A DNA stretch of 64,000 bases, taken from Clostridia bacterium. Lineage in GTDB: Bacteria > Bacillota > Clostridia > Christensenellales > CAG-138. A program made the position numbers and the translations under genes. Below, one piece after another: positions 26,376 to 33,397 of the stretch. Each line of letters opens with the position of its first letter. Positions within the stretch are counted from its first letter, which is position 1. The notes under the pieces were generated by a model that was not told the DNA's origin, made no database searches, and was given only the letters and a program-made list of their open reading frames with translations. The stretch is taken from the NCBI GenBank assembly GCA_017538255.1, contig JAFYJD010000024.1:1-64000 (forward strand), in the 5' to 3' direction.

Positions 26376-27575
26376 TTATTGGTTTTCTGTGGTGTCGCCG
26401 CCATATGCGCCCGCATCTTCGGGCGTTTCGTCGGCGGTTTCGTCGGAGTCGTTGTCGATGCAGTCGCCGCTTGATACTTCGGCGGCGGTATCGGTCGTTT
26501 CGGTATCGTCGGGGTTTTCGTCCGCTGAGGAGCCGAGTTCGTCGTCAAAGAACACGTCGTCGTTCTTCTTGCGTACAGCTATGACCTGCGGGCCGCGCCC
26601 GTCGCCGAAATCGACCACAACGCTGTCGCGTTTTTCGCGCTCGGCTGTTTCAAACGCTTCTCCGATCAGTTTGTCAACGCGGGCGATCTTGCGCCTTGAA
26701 CCTGTATACAGGTCGATGACGCCGAACGATGCACCGAGCATGGGGAAGACGATCAAAAGCGCGGTGAAGATCACGCCGATTAAGCGGGAACCGCGCGCGA
26801 GGCGGCCGACAAAGAAACGCACACATGCAAACCCGATTACGACAAATATGGGCAGGAGCATATATGCGGCGGTGTATGCAAGCGTCGGCGCGACCGGTTG
26901 GTTTAGGATGAACAGCAGCACAGTCGCCGCAACGATTATGATGAGTCCGATCTTAAGACTGCGCGGGAGCTGCCAATAACGGAACTTTGCCATCGGCTTT
27001 ATCTGCGCCTTGCCGAGCGTACAAAAGCGCTTTGTCAATATGACGGTAAGGAACGCAGCGGCTTCCGCAAACAGTATCAAAAGCCCGTAGAATACTTCGG
27101 GCAGACTTTCGCGCAGGAGTTCGAGATCCTCCCAAACATAGCCGCCGGCCGCCAGCCGCGCGGACAGTTCATTCAAACTTTCGAGCATTTCGTTATAGGG
27201 CGCCTTGCCTGCGGCAAGCGACCTGCCTCCGAGCGCGAAGTACGACGCAGCAAAGACCAACACCGCGATCACGAGCGCGATATAACGGTATGCCGTATGC
27301 TGTTTGAAGCCGAGTATGAGCGCCGCCGTCGTGCCGATGACGACCGCGAGTACGCCTATCAGCGCGGGAAGATTGCCCGCGTTGCCGAAATATGCGCCTG
27401 CCAATGTAAACACAAACGGGATCGCGGCATAACTGTAACCCTTGCAGATGCCGAGAAACGCGATCGCCGCAAGCGCTACGATGAGCAGTACGGGAAGGAA
27501 CGCACCCGTAAACGCGCCGCCGATGCCTATCAAAAGCGAGAAGGCAAACCAGCGAAAAGAAAATCGTTCATTCAT
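26376..27575 (-). CDS. DUF2232 membrane protein (YybS-like)
   Basis: The 399-residue protein has about eight membrane helices in the first 300 residues and an acidic, disordered C-terminal tail (DDTETTDTAAE). Position directly upstream of rplI and dnaB and the topology fit YybS/DUF2232, whose function is unknown. ATG at 27575 chosen; an upstream TTG is possible. In many Bacillota the c-di-AMP phosphodiesterase gdpP sits between this gene and rplI; it is missing here. Confidence 0.85.
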   Translation of the reverse strand: MNERFSFRWFAFSLLIGIGGAFTGAFLPVLLIVALAAIAFLGICKGYSYAAIPFVFTLAGAYFGNAGNLPALIGVLAVVIGTTAALILGFKQHTAYRYIALVIAVLVFAASYFALGGRSLAAGKAPYNEMLESLNELSARLAAGGYVWEDLELLRESLPEVFYGLLILFAEAAAFLTVILTKRFCTLGKAQIKPMAKFRYWQLPRSLKIGLIIIVAATVLLFILNQPVAPTLAYTAAYMLLPIFVVIGFACVRFFVGRLARGSRLIGVIFTALLIVFPMLGASFGVIDLYTGSRRKIARVDKLIGEAFETAEREKRDSVVVDFGDGRGPQVIAVRKKNDDVFFDDELGSSADENPDDTETTDTAAEVSSGDCIDNDSDETADETPEDAGAYGGDTTENQ

Positions 27576-27632
27576 ATCTATCACCAAGCGAATGCTGTTA
27601 TGGATTTGAGAAGCGAATGCTTCGTACCCTTA

Positions 27633-27661
27633 AATATACTCGATTTTTTATGATAAGTCAA
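27633..27661 (-). promoter_or_regulatory. promoter of DUF2232-rplI-dnaB operon
   Basis: Minus strand TTGACT, exactly 17 bases, TATATT. Confidence 0.8.
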
Positions 27662-27753
27662 CCGAAAACAGAAAAAGTGTATGGATTTGAGCCGAAAAAC
27701 GCACTCCCCGTAGCGCGTATAGACGGGGTGCGGCGCATATTATGTAAAAAGTA

Positions 27754-27782
27754 TTGACTTATCGGCAAGTTCATGGTAAAAT
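27754..27782 (+). promoter_or_regulatory. promoter of tRNA-Trp
   Basis: TTGACT, 17 bases, TAAAAT, ending 20 bases before the tRNA. Confidence 0.82.
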
Positions 27783-27801
27783 AACGCTCGTTCCGATACA
27801 T

Positions 27802-27875
27802 AGGGGTATGATGTAATGGTAACATAGCGGTCTCCAAAACCGTTCTTCTGAGTTCGAGTCTTAGTACCCCTGCCA
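27802..27875 (+). tRNA. trnW: tRNA-Trp (anticodon CCA)
   Basis: Acceptor AGGGGTA pairs with TACCCCT. D-arm ATG..CAT, anticodon stem CGGT/ACCG around CTCCAAA (anticodon CCA), T-loop GTTCGAGTC, and an encoded GCCA 3' end are all present. It has its own promoter and terminator. The mobile island begins just downstream. Confidence 0.96.
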
Positions 27876-27883
27876 AGCAATAT

Positions 27884-27938
27884 AAATCCGAACAAACCGC
27901 TGTTTTTCGGCGAGGTGTTCGGATTTATTGTTTTCTTC
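27884..27938 (+). terminator. terminator after tRNA-Trp
   Basis: AAATCCGAACA / TGTTCGGATTT stem followed by ATTGTTTTCTT. Confidence 0.8.
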
Positions 27939-27962
27939 AATTGATGGTTTTCAAATCGAAAT

Positions 27963-28000
27963 TATATAAGCGAGGCAGAGATTTTTTCTCTCCGCCTCGC
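27963..28000 (-). terminator. terminator of mobilisation operon
   Basis: Minus strand GCGAGGC-GAGA / TCTC-GCCTCGC hairpin followed by TTATAT, just past the last small gene. Confidence 0.65.
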
Positions 28001-28015
28001 TCGGTTTACGGCATC

Positions 28016-28186
28016 TTATTCCGCTTTATTCTCTCTTCTCTTGGGTTCTTTTGCCTGCGCTTCCTTCCATGCTTCAAACTCTTTTCTGCCCTCATCGCTC
28101 TCGAAAAAGGCTTGAATATCCGTTAGGAAGCATCCGGCTAGCGCTTCTATTTCTTGCTTTGGGATGTTCCGTTTATTGCCTGTCAT
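28016..28186 (-). CDS. small 56-residue protein of the mobilisation operon
   Basis: Frame reads MTGNKRNIPKQEIEALAGCF then LTDIQAFFESDEGRKEFEAW and a lysine-rich tail. The even charge pattern, helix-friendly composition and position between the relaxase operon and its terminator make it a likely real gene. Small proteins of this kind (IPKEEIEAL...EFEAW) are common near relaxases in clostridial elements, to my knowledge without assigned function. No strong ribosome site, so it may be translationally coupled to upstream genes. Confidence 0.7.
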   Translation of the reverse strand: MTGNKRNIPKQEIEALAGCFLTDIQAFFESDEGRKEFEAWKEAQAKEPKRRENKAE

Positions 28187-28231
28187 ACGGCAGCACGGCT
28201 TTTCCCAAAGTTTTTTCTATCAAATCCCCCT

Positions 28232-29587
28232 TTACATTGTCAGCTTCGGATCGTTATCCGACCTGTGTTCTCGTTTCTTTCTTCTCCCACGACCGCGTTC
28301 GCGGATGTATCTCGATTTATCATCTTCTTCATCTTTTCCCCTGCTCACCGCGATGAGATCAGCTGCCAGATACATACCATCGACGGCAATATCGCGCCAA
28401 TCAGCGCCCATTTCAGTTTGATTTTCCACGGTGCCAGATCTCGCGCTTTCAGTTCCGCCGTCATCCGGCGCGTTTCCTTGCCTATCATATCCGTGATCCG
28501 CTCCGTCTGTTTCGACAATCCTTCCTCTACGGAACGCTTCATAGAGTCCATCCCGTCCGAGGCGATCCTCCGCATCTCCGCCGAGTTCGGTTGAAGTGTT
28601 TTCACTATCAGCTCGTTCAGATCCTGCGAAGTAGGCAGCTCGGATATCAAATCCGCGTTCCGCACAATGGCGCACCCAGTCAAGTTGATATGTTCCGCAA
28701 GAAGGTTGTATTGCTCCGGCTTGAGCATCAGATACATGGGCTGTATCGGTTCGGTCAGCGCGTTCACTGTCTCCGCCGTTATCGTCTGAATTTGATTTCT
28801 TTGTTTCAATGCTTCTGTATTCAAAGGCAAACAGTTCCTCCATATTTGATTTCAAGTATTTTTCCTCCGGCAGGCGATTGTCGCGGAAGCGTTCGCCGTC
28901 CGGCGTTGTATAGGTGATGTATTTATAGCGGTCGATCCATTTTACTCCGTAGCCGAGTTTCGCCATCTCGTCAATGAATTGCCGCTTTGTTCTGCTGTGC
29001 GCCACCGCATAGTCGATTGCGTTCGCCAGCCGCAGTTTCTTACTGTTTCCTCGCAGCGCGGCACGGTACTCGCGTTGGTTGAGCGTTCGCTGCTTTGGCT
29101 TTTGGTACGGCTTCAGCACCGTCAAACCGAACTGCCGACAGATCTCGTCGGAGCGCTGCCGAAGTTGAGTCAGCCCATCCTCATTTATCTGTATTTTCAG
29201 TCCGCTTTCGCAGTTCACGGCGTTCACGATGAAATGGTTGTGCCAATGATCGCGGTCGATATGCGTTGCCACGACAACCTCGAAACCGTCGAACGCTTTA
29301 GCCATCTCAACCCCGATTTCGTGGATAAGTGCAGGACTATTGCAACAGTTCGGAGAGAACGATTGAACATATTGTTTGAAGAATACTCCCTTTGCCTTGC
29401 CGTACTGATGCTTGGTCGCCATAAACTCTTGATATGCAGACTCAGGCACGCAGTTCTGTCCGCTCACAAGTTTGATGCCGCCAAGCAAGGTCTTTTTATC
29501 CTGCATCACATATTCAAGCACTCGGCGCATAGCTGAAGCGTTCTGCGTTTTCTCCGGTATCGCTGTAAAGGTCGCTATGATCGGCAC
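28232..29587 (-). CDS. relaxase/mobilisation nuclease (MOBP-like)
   Basis: The relaxase nicks oriT and pilots single-stranded DNA into the recipient. The 451-residue product has an N-terminal relaxase domain with the metal-binding histidine motif ATHIDRDHWHNHFIVN near residue 107 and RLPEEKYLKSNMEELF near 260. Residues after about 255 are low-complexity, polar and charged, and that stretch is overprinted by a second gene in another frame. Its start overlaps mobC by 13 bases. A mating channel is not encoded here, so the element would be mobilised by a helper. Confidence 0.9.
   Translation of the reverse strand: MPIIATFTAIPEKTQNASAMRRVLEYVMQDKKTLLGGIKLVSGQNCVPESAYQEFMATKHQYGKAKGVFFKQYVQSFSPNCCNSPALIHEIGVEMAKAFDGFEVVVATHIDRDHWHNHFIVNAVNCESGLKIQINEDGLTQLRQRSDEICRQFGLTVLKPYQKPKQRTLNQREYRAALRGNSKKLRLANAIDYAVAHSRTKRQFIDEMAKLGYGVKWIDRYKYITYTTPDGERFRDNRLPEEKYLKSNMEELFAFEYRSIETKKSNSDDNGGDSERADRTDTAHVSDAQAGAIQPSCGTYQLDWVRHCAERGFDIRAAYFAGSERADSENTSTELGGDAEDRLGRDGLYEAFRRGRIVETDGADHGYDRQGNAPDDGGTESARSGTVENQTEMGADWRDIAVDGMYLAADLIAVSRGKDEEDDKSRYIRERGRGRRKKREHRSDNDPKLTM
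28345..28830 (-). CDS. membrane-anchored coiled-coil protein nested in the relaxase gene
   Basis: This 161-residue frame lies wholly inside the 3' third of the relaxase gene, in a different frame. It has its own signals: TTG start with GGAGG five bases upstream. The product looks genuinely evolved: a globular N-terminal half, a regular helix rich in K/E (near residues 95-135) and a C-terminal membrane helix around LKWALIGAILPSMVCIW. ColE1-type plasmids have mobB/mobD genes nested in mobA the same way, and RSF1010 MobB is a membrane protein. A similar accessory mobilisation role is inferred. Confidence 0.72.
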   Translation of the reverse strand: MPLNTEALKQRNQIQTITAETVNALTEPIQPMYLMLKPEQYNLLAEHINLTGCAIVRNADLISELPTSQDLNELIVKTLQPNSAEMRRIASDGMDSMKRSVEEGLSKQTERITDMIGKETRRMTAELKARDLAPWKIKLKWALIGAILPSMVCIWQLISSR

Positions 29588-29919
29588 CTCCCCGCAAGCT
29601 CGTTCAGCGCGAGCATAATCGCACCGTATTGCTCCTTCAAGCCAGTCAGATCGAGACAGGTCAGCTTACCCATATTGCATAGGGTGGTCAGTTGGTTCAG
29701 GTTTCTGCCGATAGCTTTCTGCTCGCGCAGCACTTCATCCAAGCCGTTGACAACAACGACAGGCTTGTCCAATGCTGCGGCGGTAATGTATTCGGTGAAG
29801 TTCATCTTGGCACATTCTGCTTTTTTCTTTATCGCCATATAGTCCCTTTCGCGGAACCGAATGGCTATCATCTTGTTTTTGTTTTCGTTCTTTGCTTTAT
29901 CCTCTCTTTCCGCGAGCAA
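29575..29919 (-). CDS. mobC: relaxosome accessory protein MobC
   Basis: 114 residues with an N-terminal basic ribbon-helix-helix-like part (KMIAIRFRERDYMAIKKKA) and the family block EVLREQKAIGRNLNQLTTL. MobC proteins bind oriT and extend strand separation for the relaxase. TTG start assumed; a start at Met17 is possible and no strong ribosome site decides. It overlaps the relaxase start, and a candidate oriT lies just upstream. Confidence 0.88.
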   Translation of the reverse strand: MLAEREDKAKNENKNKMIAIRFRERDYMAIKKKAECAKMNFTEYITAAALDKPVVVVNGLDEVLREQKAIGRNLNQLTTLCNMGKLTCLDLTGLKEQYGAIMLALNELAGRCRS

Positions 29920-30061
29920 GTGCTGCCCGCTGTTTTTGGCGTATTGGTTCGGGGGTTCGGGGTTCTCCCCGGCAAGCGTTTGTATCGCGGCGGCCGTGGT
30001 CGGCGTCTATACAAACAATATGCTTGCCTATTCCACGGAATAGTTGTATCGCAGCACTCAT
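29897..30061 (-). CDS. possible 54-residue protein upstream of mobC
   Basis: Frame starts MSAAIQLFRGIGKHIVCIDAD after AAAGGAG and ends overlapping mobC by 23 bases. The second half is Arg/Pro-rich, and the DNA beneath is the candidate oriT, so coding may be incidental. Confidence 0.35.
   Translation of the reverse strand: MSAAIQLFRGIGKHIVCIDADHGRRDTNACRGEPRTPEPIRQKQRAALARGKRG
29971..30028. other. candidate oriT inverted repeat
   Basis: GGCAAGC+GTTTGTAT is mirrored by ATACAAAC and, after five bases, GCTTGCC, around a 23-base GC-rich centre. It is followed on the minus strand by the G/C-rich run CTTGCCGGGGAGAACCCC and CGAACC repeats, immediately upstream of mobC and the relaxase. Position and structure fit a transfer origin; the nick site is not identified. 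Confidence 0.45.
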
Positions 30062-30213
30062 ATCTCGCATCACTCCTTTCAAAAGTTGATTTTCGTTGCT
30101 TCGTTATCAACGCATTCTGTCGCTCCATCTCCGATGCATTTGCGGAGCATTTCTCATTTTATCTTTTCAAGGAACAGAATGGGCAGATCGTGAAAAAATG
30201 AGCCATGTAGGTT

Positions 30214-30321
30214 TTAGCAAACAGTTACCTTCAAGCTATTACCTACAAGACTCATCTTTGTCGATGTTGGATGCCGTTTCCGGCCGCCTTGCTTGCGTGC
30301 TGAACTGATCACACGCACCAT
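30214..30321 (-). CDS. possible 35-residue basic peptide
   Basis: First open frame downstream of the minus-strand promoter at 30353-30381. ATG preceded by AAGGCGGTGA; product MVRVISSARKQGGRKRHPTS followed by a short hydrophobic tail ending VTVC. Real translation is plausible but unproven. Confidence 0.35.
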   Translation of the reverse strand: MVRVISSARKQGGRKRHPTSTKMSLVGNSLKVTVC

Positions 30322-30352
30322 ATCTCACCGCCTTTTCCAAGGGTGGAGCGAT

Positions 30353-30381
30353 ATTGTACCGGATAATGAAAAATCTGTCAA
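30353..30381 (-). promoter_or_regulatory. promoter of mobilisation operon
   Basis: Minus strand TTGACA, exactly 17 bases, TACAAT. Divergent from the DUF3990 module promoter. Confidence 0.82.
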
Positions 30382-30429
30382 CCCACCTTCCACCATGACA
30401 GTTGGGTGTTAATATTATCACTCAATCAT

Positions 30430-30458
30430 TTGATATTTGTTAGATTGTGTGGTACAAT
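30430..30458 (+). promoter_or_regulatory. promoter of DUF3990/DUF3791 module
   Basis: TTGATA, 17 bases, TACAAT. AATATTATC occurs as a direct repeat at 30411-30419 and 30456-30464, the second overlapping the -10, which suggests autoregulation. Confidence 0.75.
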
Positions 30459-30475
30459 ATTATCGGGTGATAAAT

Positions 30476-30772
30476 ATGCTGATAAATACCGTTGTTCAAA
30501 ATGAGGCAGAACGCAACGAAAAGATGATTCGTGACTATGAGCGGCTGATCGCCGAACTTCCCAAGGGTTCACTCATCTGCCGCAAAAACGAATACTATTA
30601 TTTGAAATACCGTGAGGACGGCAGAATGGTGGATAAATACATCGGCAAGGATGAAGCCGTGATCGAGGAGCTGCGAAGTAAACTGGAGCTTCGCCGGCAC
30701 TATGCCGAGATGCTTGCAGCGCTTAAGAAGGAGCGCAGAGCGATCAAAAAAGTTTTGGAGGGCTTAAGATGA
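30476..30772 (+). CDS. small basic protein, DUF6788-like, possible antitoxin or regulator
   Basis: 98 residues with a central beta-hairpin-like KGSLICRKNEYYYLKYRED, then YIGKDEAVIEEL and a helical lysine-rich tail. The YYYLKYRE..YIGKD pattern resembles DUF6788-type proteins. Start at 30476 follows GGGTGA. It overlaps the DUF3990 gene by four bases, the usual position of an antitoxin or regulator before a toxin. Function is inferred from context only. Confidence 0.7.
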   Translation: MLINTVVQNEAERNEKMIRDYERLIAELPKGSLICRKNEYYYLKYREDGRMVDKYIGKDEAVIEELRSKLELRRHYAEMLAALKKERRAIKKVLEGLR

Positions 30773-31263
30773 TAATCTATCACGGAAGCACCGTACCTGT
30801 CGAGCATCCGGAGATTCGGCAAAGCGAAGCGTTCCTCGACTTCGGAACCGGGTTCTATATGACCACATCATACGAACAGGCCGAACGCTGGACGAGGATA
30901 AAGATGCGCCGCACGAATGCCGAGATCGGATACGTGTCGGTCTATGAGTTTGATTATGAATCAGCGAAGCTTGAAGCCGAGGTGTTCAAATTCGATAATG
31001 CCGATTTAGATTGGCTCGATTTCGTTGTGGCAAACCGCAGAGGAGAGGACCATTTCAAGGCCGCCGATCTGCATATAGGGCCCGTCGCGGATGATAATGT
31101 TTACCGCTCGATCCGCCTTTTTGAAACCGGGGTTCTTGATGCGGAGGAGACCGTCAAGCGGCTCAAAACAGAGGTTTTGCACGATCAATGGGCGTTCCGA
31201 AGCGAAAAGGCGCTTTCGTTTCTCACCTTCGTTCGCGCCGATGTTATTAGAGAGGAGGAGTGA
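30769..31263 (+). CDS. DUF3990 protein, ADP-ribosyltransferase-like
   Basis: The 164-residue protein begins IIYHGSTVPVEHPEI and continues DFGTGFYMTTSYEQAERWT. The YHGS and G.GFYMT motifs resemble the nicotinamide-binding parts of the ADP-ribosyltransferase superfamily, to which DUF3990 has been related. It is translationally coupled to the small gene before and followed by DUF3791, a recurring trio in gut Bacillota. A toxin or modifying effector is a reasonable inference. Confidence 0.82.
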   Translation: MIIYHGSTVPVEHPEIRQSEAFLDFGTGFYMTTSYEQAERWTRIKMRRTNAEIGYVSVYEFDYESAKLEAEVFKFDNADLDWLDFVVANRRGEDHFKAADLHIGPVADDNVYRSIRLFETGVLDAEETVKRLKTEVLHDQWAFRSEKALSFLTFVRADVIREEE

Positions 31264-31265
31264 AA

Positions 31266-31502
31266 ATGAGCAGGGAACAATTCGCGGCAATGATGCCGTA
31301 TATCACCGATGATCTCGCCGCTATGATTGCAAAAAGGCAGGAGCTTTCGGAGCTCGACGCCATATCGAAGCTGTATGCGTCCAAGCTTTACGCGATGCTT
31401 GAGCGCGAGGAGACCAAGCTTTGGCAGTACAGCACCGATATGCTCTATTCACTTTTTGAGCAGGAGCAGCAAACGGGAATCATCAATTTCCCCGATGTGT
31501 AA
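31266..31502 (+). CDS. small helical protein of the DUF3990 module
   Basis: 78-residue, probably all-helical protein starting MSREQFAAMMPYITDDLAAM and ending GIINFPDV. GAGGAGGAG precedes the ATG, which lies two bases after the DUF3990 stop. I know this kind of protein as a companion of DUF3990/DUF3791 genes; no function is established to my knowledge. Confidence 0.8.
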   Translation: MSREQFAAMMPYITDDLAAMIAKRQELSELDAISKLYASKLYAMLEREETKLWQYSTDMLYSLFEQEQQTGIINFPDV

Positions 31503-31521
31503 TGAAACAGAGGTGAACACA

Positions 31522-31728
31522 ATGAGCAAAGAAATGTCTTTCGCGATATTCTGCATAGAAAACTATAAGCTGCACCGCTCGCTGACAGGCGCGCAGACCG
31601 TCGAGCTGTTCAAGCAGTACGGCGTGTTCGACTATCTGCGCGAGTTCTATGACGTGCTGCATACCACGGGATGGCAGTTTATCAACAGCGATATTGATAT
31701 CTATTTAAAAGCGCGGGGCAAGGTATAA
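31522..31728 (+). CDS. DUF3791 family protein
   Basis: The 68-residue protein contains FAIFCIENYKLHRSLTGAQT then VELFKQYGVFDYL and ends DIDIYLKAR, which is the DUF3791 pattern. Start supported by GAGGTGA. Last gene of the module. Its final codons and stop (31726-31728) lie inside the left end of the IS element, so the natural C-terminus may have been altered. Confidence 0.82.
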   Translation: MSKEMSFAIFCIENYKLHRSLTGAQTVELFKQYGVFDYLREFYDVLHTTGWQFINSDIDIYLKARGKV

Positions 31729-31776
31729 TAAGTTGCGCAAATTCATTTTCCGGCTTAATCGCCTTGGTTGTCCGAC

Positions 31777-31848
31777 ACCGGTCTGGCCGATGGCCGTCAA
31801 GGGCGCGAAGCGCTTGTTTTACCCTTGACGGGCAAAGGTCAGACCGGT
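31777..31848. repeat. nested inverted repeat within the IS, 3' of the transposase
   Basis: ACCGGTCTG (31777) pairs with CAGACCGGT (31840), enclosing CCGTCAAGGG / CCCTTGACGG. This 72-base hairpin lies between the transposase stop and the left inverted repeat. Confidence 0.65.
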
Positions 31849-31892
31849 ATGATCTTTCAGGCGATAAGCATATAGTTCAGACCGGGATAGCG

Positions 31893-33086
31893 TTACCCGG
31901 CTATGTATCCCTCCTCAGAGAGGATCAACGATTTAAGATGCTCCATGTTGAGATAGCGCTTGGAGCCCCATTCGCTTGAAGCCACGTGCCGGAGCCTGGC
32001 ACAGACGAGCATGAGTGCGGACTCTCCGTCCGGAAAGGTACCGACGACCTTCGTTCTGCGCTTGATCTCGCGGTTAAGCCGCTCAAGCGCGTTGTTGGTT
32101 CGGATGCGGAGCCAGTGCTGCGCAGGGAAAGACATAAACGTAAGCGTTTCCTCAAAGCCGGTCTCAACTGTCCTTGCCGCTTTGCCGATCTTCATGGACT
32201 GCAGCTTTTCGATCACCTGCTTCGCTTTCTCCCGAGCTGCCGCCTTATCCTCCTGCGCATGGATCGCTTTGAGCATCTTCGCCTCCGTGCCGACCTTTTG
32301 ATTCGGCACGGAGGAAAGTACGTTGCGGTAAAAGTGTACGGTACAGCGCTGATACTTAGCATCGGGGAATACCTGCCCGACAGATTCCACCATCCCGAGG
32401 GCTTTATCGCCTATCACAAGCTTCACGCCGTTGAGCCCTCTCGATTTCAGCCAGACAAAGAAGTTTTTCCAGCTCTCAAGGTCTTCCTTCAGACCTTCCG
32501 CTGCTCCAAGGATCTCGCGGTATCCGTCCTCCGTTACGCCTATTGCGATAAGGACTGAGGCATTTTCGTATTCTCCTCCCCAGCAGCGTTTCAGGAATAT
32601 CCCGTCTACGTAGATATAGGGGTACTTTCCTTCGAGCGGACGGTTCCTCCATTTCTCAATGTTCTCGTACGCCCTTTTGTTGAGGTTGGAGATAGTCCCC
32701 GGCGATACCTTCGTTCCCCAGAGCGCTTCGGTGATGTCCTCTATCCGCCGAACCGAAACGCCCGCAAGATACATCTCTATCAGTGCTTCCTCCACGGATG
32801 TTTCCCTCCTGCGATACCGCTCGATGATAGCGGTCTCGAAGGCAACGCCTTTAAGCTTCGGCATTCGGAGATTTACTTCCCCTGCGGAAGTAGTAAAGCT
32901 CCGGTCGTAATGACCGGCACGGTAGCCCTGCCGTTCTTCGTCGCGCGCGTAGCGTTCAGCGTTCACCAACCTGTCGGCTTCAGCGTCAAGCATCGCGTTC
33001 AGGGTCTCTTCTACGGAATTTTTCACAAGATCCTTCAATTCCCTCTGGATTAATTCTGTGTTTAGTTGTACAATGTTATCAGGCAT
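31893..33086 (-). CDS. IS256-family transposase
   Basis: 397-residue DDE transposase of the MULE-like IS256 family. Basic N-terminal part, RMPKLKG, ERYRRRETSVEEALIEMYLAG, VDGIFLK (first Asp), LVIGDKALGM (second Asp), QRCTVHFYRN and the C-terminal catalytic Glu region NNALERLNREIKRRT are intact. GGGAGG ribosome site. It appears full length and active. Confidence 0.96.
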   Translation of the reverse strand: MPDNIVQLNTELIQRELKDLVKNSVEETLNAMLDAEADRLVNAERYARDEERQGYRAGHYDRSFTTSAGEVNLRMPKLKGVAFETAIIERYRRRETSVEEALIEMYLAGVSVRRIEDITEALWGTKVSPGTISNLNKRAYENIEKWRNRPLEGKYPYIYVDGIFLKRCWGGEYENASVLIAIGVTEDGYREILGAAEGLKEDLESWKNFFVWLKSRGLNGVKLVIGDKALGMVESVGQVFPDAKYQRCTVHFYRNVLSSVPNQKVGTEAKMLKAIHAQEDKAAAREKAKQVIEKLQSMKIGKAARTVETGFEETLTFMSFPAQHWLRIRTNNALERLNREIKRRTKVVGTFPDGESALMLVCARLRHVASSEWGSKRYLNMEHLKSLILSEEGYIAG

Positions 33087-33397
33087 AGTTCTGACCTCCC
33101 GGTAAGTTTTGTTGTGGTAACTCTATTTTACCAATCGGTCTGAACTATGTCTATTCTTTTATCCGTCAGCTGATCAGCTGGAGAATTTGCGCAACTTATT
33201 ATACCTTACCTGGCATTGCCTTTTTTATCGAGTTTTTAACGAGAATGCACAGCAAAGCAAGCCATAGAAGCAGCTTGATTTAATCATTTATGTCTTACTT
33301 TGGGGGCAGACCAATCCTCGTGTATGCCATTTCTATTCTATACTATGCAGGACATGAGGTTCGCACAAGACTTAAAGAGGTATCAATTTATTGCAGA

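Larger units (their letters stand above)
31722..33205. mobile_element. IS256-family insertion sequence
   Basis: About 1.48 kb with perfect terminal inverted repeats of at least 23 bp (31722-31744 and 33183-33205; the match extends two more bases outward). A 13-bp subterminal inverted repeat ATAGTTCAGACCG lies at 31872-31884 and 33136-33148. One transposase gene is carried on the minus strand. I find no clear 8-9 bp target duplication, so the insertion may be old or rearranged. Confidence 0.88.
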
